Source: Streptomyces aurantiogriseus (GTDB lineage: Bacteria; Actinomycetota; Actinomycetes; Streptomycetales; Streptomycetaceae). Taken from it: a stretch of DNA of 64,000 nt. Positions 25,923-34,041 of the stretch are shown in pieces. The notes beneath the pieces are model-generated. The model ran no database searches and was not told the DNA's origin. It worked only from the letters and a program-made list of their open reading frames with translations. Each line of letters begins with the position of its first letter. Position 1 is the stretch's first letter. The stretch covers positions 124,001 to 188,000 of the forward strand of contig NZ_BMSX01000012.1 of NCBI RefSeq assembly GCF_014649375.1, given 5' to 3'. A program made the translations under genes and the position numbers.

Positions 25923-26759
25923 TCAGTCCTCCTCGGTGGCGGGGCCGGCCTGCCCGCGGACCGCGTCGGCGTCGGAGACCTGGGGGCTCCCCCCGGTGAA
26001 AAGGCGCATGCGCTCCAGGACCGCCTCCGCCGTCGGCTGCCCCATCTCGTCCACGATCCGCCCGTCCGCCAGGAAGAGCACCAGGTCGGAGTGGGCGGCG
26101 GCGCCGGGGTCGTGGGTGACCATGACGACGGTCTGGCCCAGACTGTCGACGGCCTCGCGCAGGAAGGCGAGCACCTCCAGGCCGGCCCGCGAGTCCAGGT
26201 TGCCGGTCGGCTCGTCCGCGAAGATCAGCTCCGGGCGGGAGGCGAGCGCCCGGGCACAGGCCACACGCTGCTGCTGGCCGCCGGAGAGCTGGGACGGCCG
26301 GTGCTTGAGGCGGTTCCGCAGCCCGAGGGTGTCGATCACCTGGTCCAGCCACTTCTGGTCGGGTTTCTGCCCCGCGATGTCCATGGGCAGGGTGATGTTC
26401 TCGAGCGCGTTCAGCGTCGGGATCAGATTGAACGACTGGAACATGAACCCGATCCGGTCCCGCCTGAGCCGGGTCAGCTCCCGCTCCTTCAGCCCGGTGA
26501 TCTCGGTGTCGCCGAGCCACACCTGTCCGGCCGAGACGGTGTCGAGCCCGGCCAGGCAGTGCATCAGCGTGGACTTCCCGGAGCCCGACGGCCCCATGAC
26601 CGCGGTGAAACGCCCGCGCACGATGCCCACGTCCACCGAGTCCAGGGCGAGCACGGTGGTCTCGCCCGAGCCGTACGCCTTGGTCAGGCCGCGGGCGCGG
26701 GCCGCCACGCCGTCGGCCGGGGCCAGGTCCGGGGCGGGCTGCGCAGCTGATGGGGACAA
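25923..26759 (-). CDS. MacB/LolD-type ABC transporter ATP-binding protein
   Basis: A 278-residue ATPase with Walker A GPSGSGKSTLMHCLAGLD, Q-loop FMFQSFNL, signature LSGGQQQRVACARALAS, Walker B LIFADEPTGNLDS and H-loop VMVTHDPGAAA. It is paired with the FtsX-type permease immediately downstream. I chose the TTG at 26759 because AGGAGG is 4 nt upstream; an in-frame ATG at 26792 has no ribosome site and would add 11 residues. The product should sit on the cytoplasmic face of the membrane. Confidence 0.9.
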   Translation of the reverse strand: MSPSAAQPAPDLAPADGVAARARGLTKAYGSGETTVLALDSVDVGIVRGRFTAVMGPSGSGKSTLMHCLAGLDTVSAGQVWLGDTEITGLKERELTRLRRDRIGFMFQSFNLIPTLNALENITLPMDIAGQKPDQKWLDQVIDTLGLRNRLKHRPSQLSGGQQQRVACARALASRPELIFADEPTGNLDSRAGLEVLAFLREAVDSLGQTVVMVTHDPGAAAHSDLVLFLADGRIVDEMGQPTAEAVLERMRLFTGGSPQVSDADAVRGQAGPATEED

Positions 26760-26867
26760 GGTGCCTCCTGGCTCGCGTGGACGTGCCGACATGCCTGTCC
26801 GGCCGAGAGTAATGTGACCGGGCCCACACTCGGTATCCCTTTTCGGTACGAGGCCGCCCTTGCCGGT

Positions 26868-26887
26868 GCTAGCGGCGCGGCGCTAGC
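26868..26887. promoter_or_regulatory. Inverted repeat operator before the RHH antitoxin
   Basis: GCTAGCG (26868-26874), spacer GCGCGG, CGCTAGC (26881-26887): perfect 7-bp arms ending 8 bp before the antitoxin ATG. This position suits autorepression by the ribbon-helix-helix protein. Confidence 0.6.
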
Positions 26888-26895
26888 GTCGAGGT

Positions 26896-27147
26896 ATGGC
26901 GAAGACCCAGCTGAACGTACGCGTCGACGAGGGCACGGCCCGGGCCGCCCGCGAGCGTGCCACCGCGCGCGGCATGAGCGTCAACCGCTACATCGAGGAA
27001 CTGGTCCGACAGGACACCGGGGAGGCGGGCCGCACCTTCGTGGAGGCCGCCGCCGACTTCATGAAGCAGTACGAGAACGTCTTCGCCGAGGAGTTCGGCC
27101 CGGCACGCGAGGGCACGCACCCCGGCACGCGCGAAGGTCGCCGCTGA
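26896..27147 (+). CDS. Ribbon-helix-helix antitoxin-like protein
   Basis: An 83-residue protein. The N-terminal ribbon-helix-helix is visible: a TQLNVRVDEGTARAARERAT strand-helix followed by GMSVNRYIEELVR (about residues 3-42). The tail (FVEAAADFMKQYENVFAEEF) is acidic and amphipathic, as expected for a toxin-binding region. The next gene starts 4 bp later and encodes a Fic/Doc-like toxin, so this is best read as the antitoxin of a type II pair that binds its own promoter at the adjacent inverted repeat. The spacing from a TAGCGT sequence suggests a leaderless or nearly leaderless transcript. Confidence 0.83.
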   Translation: MAKTQLNVRVDEGTARAARERATARGMSVNRYIEELVRQDTGEAGRTFVEAAADFMKQYENVFAEEFGPAREGTHPGTREGRR

Positions 27148-27151
27148 ACCC

Positions 27152-27526
27152 TTGGACAACCTCAGCATCGACCTCGCCTGGCTCCTGATGCTCGCCGAAC
27201 AGAAGACACCGGGAGATCCCCAAGTCACCGACTGGGGAGCCCTGGTGGCGGCTGTGGCACGCCATCAAGCCGAGATCTTCGACGTCCCCGTCTACGACAC
27301 CCCGCACGCCCGAGCGGCATCGCTGCTGCAGTTGCTCCTCCACGTCCCCGCGTTGGAGCGCTCGAACGCCCTCTTCGCCTGCTCCGTCGCCTACGCCTAC
27401 CTCGTGGCCAGCGGGGCGAAGGTCGTCACCTCACCCGAACAGGTCCGTGACCTGGCCCGCCTGGTCAAGAGCGGCGAGGCGTCGGTACACGACATCGCGC
27501 AGGAGCTGCGCCAGTGGAGCCTGTGA
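27152..27526 (+). CDS. Fic/Doc-like toxin of a type II toxin-antitoxin pair (core motif degenerate)
   Basis: A 124-residue protein resembling the small Streptomyces proteins annotated as Fic-family toxins. The fold-level match is the segment ALLQ/LLLHVPALERSNALFACSVA around His64, corresponding to the Fic helix pair. The canonical HxFxxGNxR core is not kept: after the His the sequence is VPALERSN, without the Gly-Asn-(Gly/Lys)-Arg. AMPylation or Doc-type phosphorylation activity is therefore uncertain. It starts at TTG 27152, 4 bp after the antitoxin stop. The TGA stop lies within a 21-bp tandem repeat. Confidence 0.7.
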   Translation: MDNLSIDLAWLLMLAEQKTPGDPQVTDWGALVAAVARHQAEIFDVPVYDTPHARAASLLQLLLHVPALERSNALFACSVAYAYLVASGAKVVTSPEQVRDLARLVKSGEASVHDIAQELRQWSL

Positions 27527-27578
27527 GGCTCGGCTCGGGGCCTGGGAGGTTTCGGCCGGAGCCTGTGAGGCTCAGCTC
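27516..27578. repeat. Three-copy 21-bp tandem repeat spanning the toxin stop codon
   Basis: Units begin at 27516, 27537 and 27558. Copies 1 and 3 share GGAGCCTGTGAGGCTC (one later mismatch); copy 2 is diverged. The toxin stop TGA (27524-27526) is in copy 1, and copy 3 overlaps the stop of the convergent methyltransferase. Confidence 0.85.
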
Positions 27579-28264
27579 CCGTCCGTGACCGGCCGCCACG
27601 CCGTGCCCAGCACGCAGTAGGACACCGGCAGCCTCGGTCCCCTCTCCGGCAGCACCAGCCTGCGGTACGGGCCGAGTTCGAACCCGGCGTCGCGCAGCGC
27701 GCGCACCGGGTCGCGGGACAGATGGCAGCCACCGCTCAGGTGCGGCCACACCGTCCGGTCCAGCGCGCGCTGGGTGAAGGTCATCGCCGGCCCGCCGCCC
27801 AGGCCGTGCTCCAGGAACCGCACCTCGCCCCCGGGCCGCAGCACCCGCCGCAGCTCCGCGAGGGCCCGCGGCACGTCCCGCACGCTGCACAGCACCAGCG
27901 ACAGCACCGCCGCGTCGAAGGCCTCGCTCTTGACGGGCAGCGCCTCCGCCGCGCCCGGGGCGACATCGACGGGCAGCGCGGCCCGCACGGCCGCCTCCCG
28001 CGCCAACTGCCGCAGATGGCGCTCCGGTTCGATCGCGACGACTTCCGAGACCGTACCCGGGTAGTGCGCGAAGTTCAGGCCGTTGCCCGCGCCGATCTCG
28101 ATGACCCGGCCGGAGAGCCCGGCGAGCAGCCGGCCGCGCAGACCGCCCAGACCGGCACGGGTCTCCGCGGCCACGCTGAGCCGGGCGTAGCAACGGGCGA
28201 ACAGCGGGTGGTGGACGGGATCGCCGGGCACCTTGCCGGAGCCGGTGGCGGACCGTGGCGGCAT
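27572..28264 (-). CDS. Class I SAM-dependent methyltransferase
   Basis: A 230-residue Rossmann methyltransferase: motif I VIEIGAGNGLNF (about residues 54-65), acidic motif II AIEPERHL, motif III-IV region PGAAEALPVKSEAFDAAVLS and VLRPGGEVRFLEHG (motif VI). The overall pattern matches the UbiE/COQ5-like Methyltransf_11 group often annotated as thiol or phospholipid methyltransferases. No partner genes indicate the substrate. ATG 28264 is used. It is convergent with the toxin-antitoxin pair, and its own stop lies in the third 21-bp repeat. Confidence 0.88.
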   Translation of the reverse strand: MPPRSATGSGKVPGDPVHHPLFARCYARLSVAAETRAGLGGLRGRLLAGLSGRVIEIGAGNGLNFAHYPGTVSEVVAIEPERHLRQLAREAAVRAALPVDVAPGAAEALPVKSEAFDAAVLSLVLCSVRDVPRALAELRRVLRPGGEVRFLEHGLGGGPAMTFTQRALDRTVWPHLSGGCHLSRDPVRALRDAGFELGPYRRLVLPERGPRLPVSYCVLGTAWRPVTDGS

Positions 28265-28335
28265 GGCGACCTCCCGGGAAGGACGGGCCTACCGGGATTC
28301 TCCCCCGAACGGACCCGTCGCACCCCCGCTGCCCC

Positions 28336-28395
28336 GCACCGGATGCACGACGGAATGCATCACGGAACGGGTCACCGGACGAGTCACTGGACGAA
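28336..28395. repeat. Five-unit 12-bp tandem repeat spanning the lipase stop codon
   Basis: Units begin at 28336, 28348, 28360, 28372 and 28384. The last three read TCACGGAACGGG, TCACCGGACGAG and TCACTGGACGAA. On the lipase strand each of these carries a TGA in the same frame, so the lipase stop is followed by two more in-frame stops 12 and 24 nt later. The first two units are diverged. Confidence 0.8.
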
Positions 28396-29070
28396 GTCGC
28401 GCACCTGCTCGTAGATCCCGTAGTCGTTGTTCGTGTCGGTGTGCGAGACGCAGCCGACGCCGACGTTGGTCGCCCCGCTCAGCAGCGCCGAGGAGTCGGG
28501 GTTGATCGCCTCGTCGCAGTTCGACCAGTACGTGGCGTACGAGACGCTGCCCGGGGTCTCGTCGCCGGAGTTGAGCGCGGTGAGGAACGAGCTGCCCGTC
28601 TGCATCTCGGCGCACGAGGTGTACAGCCACCCGCACAGCGAGGCGACCGACGTGCCGTGGTTGGTGCCGGCGACCGAGACGAAGTCGTCCACGTACGCCG
28701 TTCCGCCGAGGTTCTTGAGGTAGTAGCGGGAGCTGAGCGCGCCCATGGAGTGGACGACGAGGTCGACCTTGCTCGCGCCGGTCCGCGCGAGCACGTTCTG
28801 GATCTCGGTGGCCAGCTGCCGGGCGGTGGTGACGTTCGACTGGGACCAGCTGTACGACCAGGCGTCCAGCTCGGCGGCGGTGTAACCGTCCGCCTTGAAG
28901 TTCGCGACCCAGTCGGTCCAGCTGCTGGAGGAACTGCTGATGCCGTGCACGAAGACGACCGGGTTGTGGGTCGCCGCCTGGGCCGGGGGAGCGGAGAAGG
29001 AGAGTGCCAGAAGGAGCGAAGAGGCCACGGCCGAGAGGGCCGCGGCGATGCGACGCTTGTGGCGCTGCAT
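28384..29070 (-). CDS. Secreted lipase/esterase (LipA-like alpha/beta hydrolase)
   Basis: A 228-residue precursor with a Sec signal peptide (MQRHKRRIAAALSAVASSLL then a hydrophobic run ending in AQA-A near residue 33). The mature part begins NPVVFVHGISSSSSSWTDW, with nucleophile Ser108 in VVHSMGA and a catalytic His in the C-terminal CVSHTDTNNDYGIYEQV. It resembles small Bacillus/Streptomyces triacylglycerol lipases that lack a lid. Cysteines at the C-terminal half suggest disulfides. ATG 29070 has AGGAGG 4 nt upstream. It is divergent from a large LuxR-type regulator, an arrangement reminiscent of the lipA/lipR pairs known in Streptomyces, though lipR is normally downstream. Confidence 0.9.
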   Translation of the reverse strand: MQRHKRRIAAALSAVASSLLLALSFSAPPAQAATHNPVVFVHGISSSSSSWTDWVANFKADGYTAAELDAWSYSWSQSNVTTARQLATEIQNVLARTGASKVDLVVHSMGALSSRYYLKNLGGTAYVDDFVSVAGTNHGTSVASLCGWLYTSCAEMQTGSSFLTALNSGDETPGSVSYATYWSNCDEAINPDSSALLSGATNVGVGCVSHTDTNNDYGIYEQVRDFVQ

Positions 29071-29130
29071 GATGCCTCCTGAAACGGGTGGGGTCGCCAG
29101 GAGTGTCCGGTGGGGTCTACGCGCGCCGCA

Positions 29131-29183
29131 TCGGCGAAATCGCCGGTCTTTACGGTTCAAGTAACCCATCGGTAACGTCACTT
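29131..29183. promoter_or_regulatory. Dyads in the lipase/LuxR divergent promoter region
   Basis: A perfect hairpin CGGCGA-AA-TCGCCG (29131-29144) and an inverted repeat CAAGTAAC (29157-29164) with GTCACTTG (29176-29183), one mismatch. Both lie between the lipase start and the LuxR start, so regulator binding is plausible. Confidence 0.4.
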
Positions 29184-29185
29184 GT

Positions 29186-31708
29186 GTGGTGACTCCGGTG
29201 AACCCCCCACCTCTTGACCGCACTTCGCCACCGCCGCTCGCCGACGCGTGGCCGCGCCCGGCCTTCGCGCTTCCCGAACGCGTCCGGGTACGGGTGCTGC
29301 GCCTGGTGTACGGCGATCCGCGCGCGGCCGCCGAACTCGCGGCGCGGCTCACCGAACGCCAGGCGGCCGGCCTCGATCCGCTCCCGGTCGAACCCGCCCG
29401 GCTCGCCCCCGGGTTGCTCGCCGCCCGCCGCCGCGCGGTGCGGGCGCTGCCGGACGAGACACGGCTGCTGCTCCTGCTCGCCGCGGCCGACCAGTACCCG
29501 GTCGCCACCCACGCCTTCCTGCGGGCCGTCGCCGCCACCCGCCTCGACACACGACCCCTGGAGGCCGCCGAGGCCGTGGGCCTCGCCCACGCCACTGCCG
29601 GCGGGGTCGGCTTCGTCGACCCCTGGACCCGGATCGCCGTGTACGACGCGGCCGGCCCGACCGACCGGCGCGACGTCCACCGGCTGCTCGCCCGCGTCCT
29701 GCACGGCGCGGGCGAGGCGCCCCGGCGGTCCTGGCACCGGGGAGCGGGCGCCCTCGGCCCCAGCGGGCGGCTCGCGACGGAGCTGACGGCCGCCGCAGCA
29801 CAGGCCCGCGCCGCCGGCGACCCGGCCCTGTCCACCGCCCTCGCCGAACGCGCCGCCGCCCTCTCCCCGGACCCCCGCGCACGAGCCCGCCTCCTCGCCG
29901 AGGCCGCCGCCGACGCCTGGAACTCCGGCGACGGCAACCACGCCCGCCTTCTCTCCGCCCGCACCCCCGCCGAGGCCCTGGACGGGATCCTCGCCCTGCG
30001 AACGGGGCACGCGGGGGAGGCGTTCGACGCGCTGGTGGAGGGGGCGGCTCAAACGGGGGGCGCGGGTGTGGCGTTGCCGTGCGCGGGGGCTGGTCGTGCG
30101 GCCGGGTGTGCTGGGGCGTCGGCTGTGGGGGCGGGTGATGCCGACGGGCGTGCCATGTTGCCGGGCGCGGGTGTGGCGTCGCCGTCCGCGGGGGCGTCTC
30201 CACCAGGGGCGGGTGCGCTGGAGGGGCTTGCCGTGTCCCCGTCTGCGGGGGCGGGTGCGCTGGAGGGGCTTGCCGTGTCCCCGTCTGCGGGGGCGGGTGC
30301 GCTGGAGGGGCTTGTCGTGTCCCCGTCTGCGGGAGCGGTTCCCCCAGGGGCGAGCGCCGCGCTGACGCACGCGGTGACGGCGAGGTCCCACCAGGACCCC
30401 CGCCACCTCCTCGCCCGCGCCGCAGAAGCCGCCGTCTACACGGGCGACCTGCGCCGCTGCCGCGAGGCCGTGCGTGTGGCCGTGCGGCTGGGCATCGCGC
30501 CGCCGGGCGTGCTCGGCGGGCTCGCCGCGGCCGTCGACGGCCGGTACGAGGACGCGCGGGACCTCCTGGAGGCGACCGCCGGACGGTGCGGCCCGGGCGG
30601 CGACCCCACCCTCCTCGTCCACGGGGCCATCGCCGCCCTGATGCTCGGCGACCACACCCGCGCCGCCACCGCCACCGTCCGGGCGGCCGCCGCCGCCCGC
30701 ATCCGAGGCGTCACACCCGTCGTGTCCCAGGCCATGGAGTTCCGTGCCTACGCCGACTTCTGGACCGGCCGCAGCCGAGCCGCCGAGGCCGCCGCCCTGG
30801 ACGCCCTGCGCCAGGCGTACTCCACCGGGCAGGACAACGGCGCCTGCCATCTGCAGGCCGCCCTCGCGATGTTCGCGGCGCTCACCGGCGACGCCGACCT
30901 GTGCCGCGAACGGGCCGCAGCCGCCCGTTCCTACGCCCTCGCCCACGGACTCGGCCTGCCCGCCGCACTCGCCCAGTGGGCGCTGGCCTTCCTCGACCTC
31001 GGCCACGGCCGCCACGACGCCGCCGCGGCGCGGCTGCGCGCCCTCGCCGGGTTCGGCCCCGGCCACGGCCACCGGGCCATCCGCCACCTGGCCACCCCGC
31101 ACTACGTCGAGGCCGCCGTCCGTACCGGCGACACCCGGGTCGCCCGCGCCGCCCACGCCGACTACGACCGCTGGGCCCGCGCTGTCCGCAGCACGGACGA
31201 CCTGGCGCTCAGCGCCCGCTGCCGCGCCCTGCTCACCCCGGGCGCCGACGCCGTCGACCACTACCGCACCGCACTCGACCTGCACGCCCAGGGCGGCCGC
31301 GCCTTCGAACGCGCCCACACGGAACTGCTGTTCGGTGGCGCCCTGCGTCGCCTGCGCCGCCGCACCGAGGCCCGCGAGCACCTGCACGCGGCCCTGGAGG
31401 CGTTCGAGGCCTTCGGCGCCCCCCACCGCGCGGACCGCGCCCGCGCGGAACTCCGCGCGCTGGGCGCACCCGCCTCCCGGCGCGCCCCCGAGAGTCCCAC
31501 GACCCACCTGACCGCCCAGCAACTCCGAGTCGCCCGCATGGCCGCCGACGGCGCCACCAACCGCGAGATCGCCACCCGCCTCGCCCTCAGCCCCCGCACC
31601 ATCGACCACCACCTACGAGGCGTCTTCACCCGCCTCGGCATCCGCTCCCGCATCGAACTGGTCCGCCTGCTCGCGGAGGCCGACGAGGGCCAGGCCGGGC
31701 GCCGCTGA
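29186..31708 (+). CDS. Large LuxR-family transcriptional regulator
   Basis: An 840-residue protein ending in a LuxR helix-turn-helix (about residues 770-830; LTAQQLRVARMAADGATNRE, LSPRTIDHHLRGVFTRLGIR). The body is Ala/Arg-rich, with TPR-like alpha-helical repeats typical of the C-terminal half of LAL/MalT-type regulators, but no Walker A or B motif is present, so it lacks the ATPase part. Residues about 290-390 form a Gly/Ala/Pro/Ser linker encoded by G-rich DNA with different codon use and a 42-bp triplicate. It is divergent from a secreted lipase, which it may activate, as LipR does in other Streptomyces. It starts at GTG 29186. Confidence 0.86.
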   Translation: MVTPVNPPPLDRTSPPPLADAWPRPAFALPERVRVRVLRLVYGDPRAAAELAARLTERQAAGLDPLPVEPARLAPGLLAARRRAVRALPDETRLLLLLAAADQYPVATHAFLRAVAATRLDTRPLEAAEAVGLAHATAGGVGFVDPWTRIAVYDAAGPTDRRDVHRLLARVLHGAGEAPRRSWHRGAGALGPSGRLATELTAAAAQARAAGDPALSTALAERAAALSPDPRARARLLAEAAADAWNSGDGNHARLLSARTPAEALDGILALRTGHAGEAFDALVEGAAQTGGAGVALPCAGAGRAAGCAGASAVGAGDADGRAMLPGAGVASPSAGASPPGAGALEGLAVSPSAGAGALEGLAVSPSAGAGALEGLVVSPSAGAVPPGASAALTHAVTARSHQDPRHLLARAAEAAVYTGDLRRCREAVRVAVRLGIAPPGVLGGLAAAVDGRYEDARDLLEATAGRCGPGGDPTLLVHGAIAALMLGDHTRAATATVRAAAAARIRGVTPVVSQAMEFRAYADFWTGRSRAAEAAALDALRQAYSTGQDNGACHLQAALAMFAALTGDADLCRERAAAARSYALAHGLGLPAALAQWALAFLDLGHGRHDAAAARLRALAGFGPGHGHRAIRHLATPHYVEAAVRTGDTRVARAAHADYDRWARAVRSTDDLALSARCRALLTPGADAVDHYRTALDLHAQGGRAFERAHTELLFGGALRRLRRRTEAREHLHAALEAFEAFGAPHRADRARAELRALGAPASRRAPESPTTHLTAQQLRVARMAADGATNREIATRLALSPRTIDHHLRGVFTRLGIRSRIELVRLLAEADEGQAGRR
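30209..30334 (+). repeat. Three 42-bp in-frame tandem repeats inside the LuxR gene
   Basis: Units 30209-30250, 30251-30292 and 30293-30334 are nearly identical and encode AGALEGLAVSPSAG three times. They lie within a G-rich 300-bp stretch whose third-position bases differ from the rest of the gene. Confidence 0.93.
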
Positions 31709-32035
31709 CCTCCACCAGGAGCTCGGCCACCAAGGGCTCGGCCACCTGGGGCCGGCGCGGCCGGGCTGCGCCCGACGGGGCTGCGACGAGACCGACGACC
31801 GGCGGGAGTGGGCGCTCGGGTGCTCGCCGGCGGCCGGGGACGGCCGGCTGCCGGCGGTTTCGCGGCGACGGTCAAGCCTTGGGCGCCTTGCTCCTCCTGC
31901 ATGGCTCGGTTTCCCGTGGTCGGTGCAGCTGGGCTGTGTTCCACCGGGCTCCGCCGTCGGCGAGGCCGGCGGACGTGACCTGAGGCTCTCGTCGGCAGCG
32001 CTGCCGGTCGGCTTCCGGTGGTTGCGCGGCGACGG
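31709..32035. repeat. Intergenic region holding a diverged copy of the bioD 3' end
   Basis: The 52-bp stretch 31845-31896 matches 32009-32060 (bioD's last codons, its stop and the bases after it) at 46 of 52 positions, 164 bp apart, in the same orientation. The rest of this 327-bp gap shows no gene; frames through it are Arg/Pro-rich. Confidence 0.75.
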
Positions 32036-32764
32036 TCAAGCCCCGGGCGCCGTGCTCCTCCGGAACGTCTCCGCCTCCCACGTCCCGTCCAGCCGCGGCG
32101 CCAGCCAAGCCGGTGCCGAGGCACGGAAGTCGGCGGGCGTGAGTGAACCGGCACCGGCCGGCAGCGCCCCCAGCAGGGGCGCCCCGGCGACATCCGGCAG
32201 GTCGGTGACGTTGCAACGCATCGCCAGGTCAGGGGAGTCGGGCCAGCTGCCGATGACCACGCCCAGCAACTCGACTTTCCGGGACCGGAGTTCACGAGCC
32301 GTGAGTTCCGTGGTGTTCAGGGTGCCCAGGCCCGGCGAGGCCACCACCAGCACCGGCGCCCGCAGCAGCTCCGCCGCGTCGGCCAGGGTTCCGCCCGCCT
32401 CGTCGAACCGTACGAGCAGCCCGCCGGCGCCCTCGACGAGGACCAGGTCGTGCTCGGTGGCCAGCTTGGCGGCGGCCTCGGCGATCTCGTGGGGGCGCAC
32501 CGGTTCGCGACCCGCACGTCGAGCTGCCGTCGCCGGGGCCAACGGGTCGGGATAGCGGGCGAGTTCGGCCGTTGTGACGGCGCCGGCGAGGCGCGCGACC
32601 TCGTCGGCGTCCCCGCGCTCGTCCGGCCGTACACCCGTCTGCGCGGCCTTCAGCACGGCCACCGAACGGCCGGCCGCGCGGGCCGACGCGGCGACGGCCG
32701 CGGTGGTGACGGTCTTGCCGACCTCCGTGCCCGTCCCCGTGATCACCAGGATCGGCATGCTCAT
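32036..32764 (-). CDS. bioD: Dethiobiotin synthetase
   Basis: A 242-residue BioD, which closes the ureido ring of dethiobiotin from 7,8-diaminopelargonate, CO2 and ATP. The P-loop GTGTEVGKTVTTAAVAAS at the N-terminus and VLVEGAGGLLV (Mg/ATP region, about residue 110) are diagnostic. The ATG at 32764 overlaps the bioA stop as ATGA, so translation is coupled; an internal ATG two codons later is also possible. It is the last gene of the bioB-bioA-bioD operon. Its 3' end and stop codon have a diverged duplicate downstream. Confidence 0.95.
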   Translation of the reverse strand: MSMPILVITGTGTEVGKTVTTAAVAASARAAGRSVAVLKAAQTGVRPDERGDADEVARLAGAVTTAELARYPDPLAPATAARRAGREPVRPHEIAEAAAKLATEHDLVLVEGAGGLLVRFDEAGGTLADAAELLRAPVLVVASPGLGTLNTTELTARELRSRKVELLGVVIGSWPDSPDLAMRCNVTDLPDVAGAPLLGALPAGAGSLTPADFRASAPAWLAPRLDGTWEAETFRRSTAPGA

Positions 32765-34041
32765 CCTTCCCGTGCCGCCGCGCACACCGCACGCGCGATC
32801 CGCGCCACGTCCGCGTCGCCGGTGACATACGGCGGCATCGTGTAGATCAGGTCGCGGAACGGCCGCAGCCACACGCCCTCGCGTACGGCCGCCCGCGTCG
32901 CCGCCGCCATGTCGACGGCGTGGTCGAGCTGGACGACACCGATGGCCCCGAGGACCCGTACGTCCTTCACGCCCGGCACCTCACGAGCCGCAGCGAGCCC
33001 CTCCCGCAGGCCCGCCTCGATCCGCTTGACCTCCGCGAGCCAGTCCTGCCCGAGCAGCAGCTCGAGGGAGGCGCGGGCGACGGCCGCCGCCAGCGGGTTG
33101 CCCATGAAGGTGGGGCCGTGGGCGAGCACCGGCACCTCGCCCTGCGAGATCCCCTCGGCCACCCGTGACGTGCACAGCGTCGCCGCCATCGTCATGTAGC
33201 CGCCGGTCAGCGCCTTGCCCACGCACATCACGTCCGGCGCCACCGCCGCGTGCTCCGCCGCGAACAGCGCGCCCGTGCGCCCGAACCCGGTCGCGATCTC
33301 GTCGAAGACGAGCAGCACGTCATGCGCGTCGCACGCCTCGCGCAGCACCCGCAGATACGCGGGGGAGTGGAAGCGCATCCCGCCCGCGCCCTGCACCACC
33401 GGCTCGACGATCACCGCGGCCAGCTCGTCGGCGTGCCGCTCGATCGCCGCGCGCACCTGCTCGGCGTAGGCCTCCTCGTACTCGACCGGAGGCGGGTCGA
33501 CGAAGACCTGGCGGGGCAGCACCCCGGTCCACAGCTCGTGCATCCCGCCGTCGGGGTCGCACACGGACATCGGCTGCCAGGTGTCGCCGTGGTAGCCACC
33601 GCGCCAGGTCAGCAACCGCTGCTTGGCGGGGCGGCCCAGCGAACGCCAGTACTGCAGGCACATCTTGACCGCGACCTCGACCGACACCGACCCCGAGTCG
33701 GCGAGGAACACATGCTCCAGCCCGTCGGGCGACATGTCGACAAGGAGCTTCGCCAGCCGTACGGCGGGCTCGTGGGTGAGCCCGCCGAACATCACATGGC
33801 TCATCCGCCCGAGCTGCTCGCGCGCGGCCTCGTTGAGCACCGGGTGGTTGTAGCCGTGGATCGCCGACCACCAGGACGCCATGCCGTCGACCAGCTCGCC
33901 CGAGCCGTCCGCGAGCTTCAGCCGGACCCCGCTCGCCGACTCCACGACGAGCGGCTCGACCCGGCCCGGCATCGGCCCGTACGGATGCCACACATGCCGC
34001 CGGTCGAGGTCCAGCAGCTCGGACACGGCCGGCTCAGGCAT
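32761..34041 (-). CDS. bioA: Adenosylmethionine-8-amino-7-oxononanoate aminotransferase
   Basis: A 426-residue class III PLP aminotransferase that makes 7,8-diaminopelargonate using SAM as amino donor. BioA landmarks are RHVWHPYGPM near the start, WWSAIHGYNHP (Tyr/Trp pocket), VFDEIATGFGRTG and the cofactor lysine in CVGKALTGGYMTMAA (about residue 283). The ATG at 34041 overlaps the bioB stop by 8 bp. The open frame upstream of it runs inside bioB and is not used. It is translationally coupled to bioB and bioD. Confidence 0.96.
   Translation of the reverse strand: MPEPAVSELLDLDRRHVWHPYGPMPGRVEPLVVESASGVRLKLADGSGELVDGMASWWSAIHGYNHPVLNEAAREQLGRMSHVMFGGLTHEPAVRLAKLLVDMSPDGLEHVFLADSGSVSVEVAVKMCLQYWRSLGRPAKQRLLTWRGGYHGDTWQPMSVCDPDGGMHELWTGVLPRQVFVDPPPVEYEEAYAEQVRAAIERHADELAAVIVEPVVQGAGGMRFHSPAYLRVLREACDAHDVLLVFDEIATGFGRTGALFAAEHAAVAPDVMCVGKALTGGYMTMAATLCTSRVAEGISQGEVPVLAHGPTFMGNPLAAAVARASLELLLGQDWLAEVKRIEAGLREGLAAAREVPGVKDVRVLGAIGVVQLDHAVDMAAATRAAVREGVWLRPFRDLIYTMPPYVTGDADVARIARAVCAAAREG

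Noticed and set aside
29150..31612. 820-aa reverse open frame antisense to the LuxR regulator
   Set aside because: Gly/Ala/Val-rich shadow with no domain or ribosome site; the forward strand has a clear LuxR domain.
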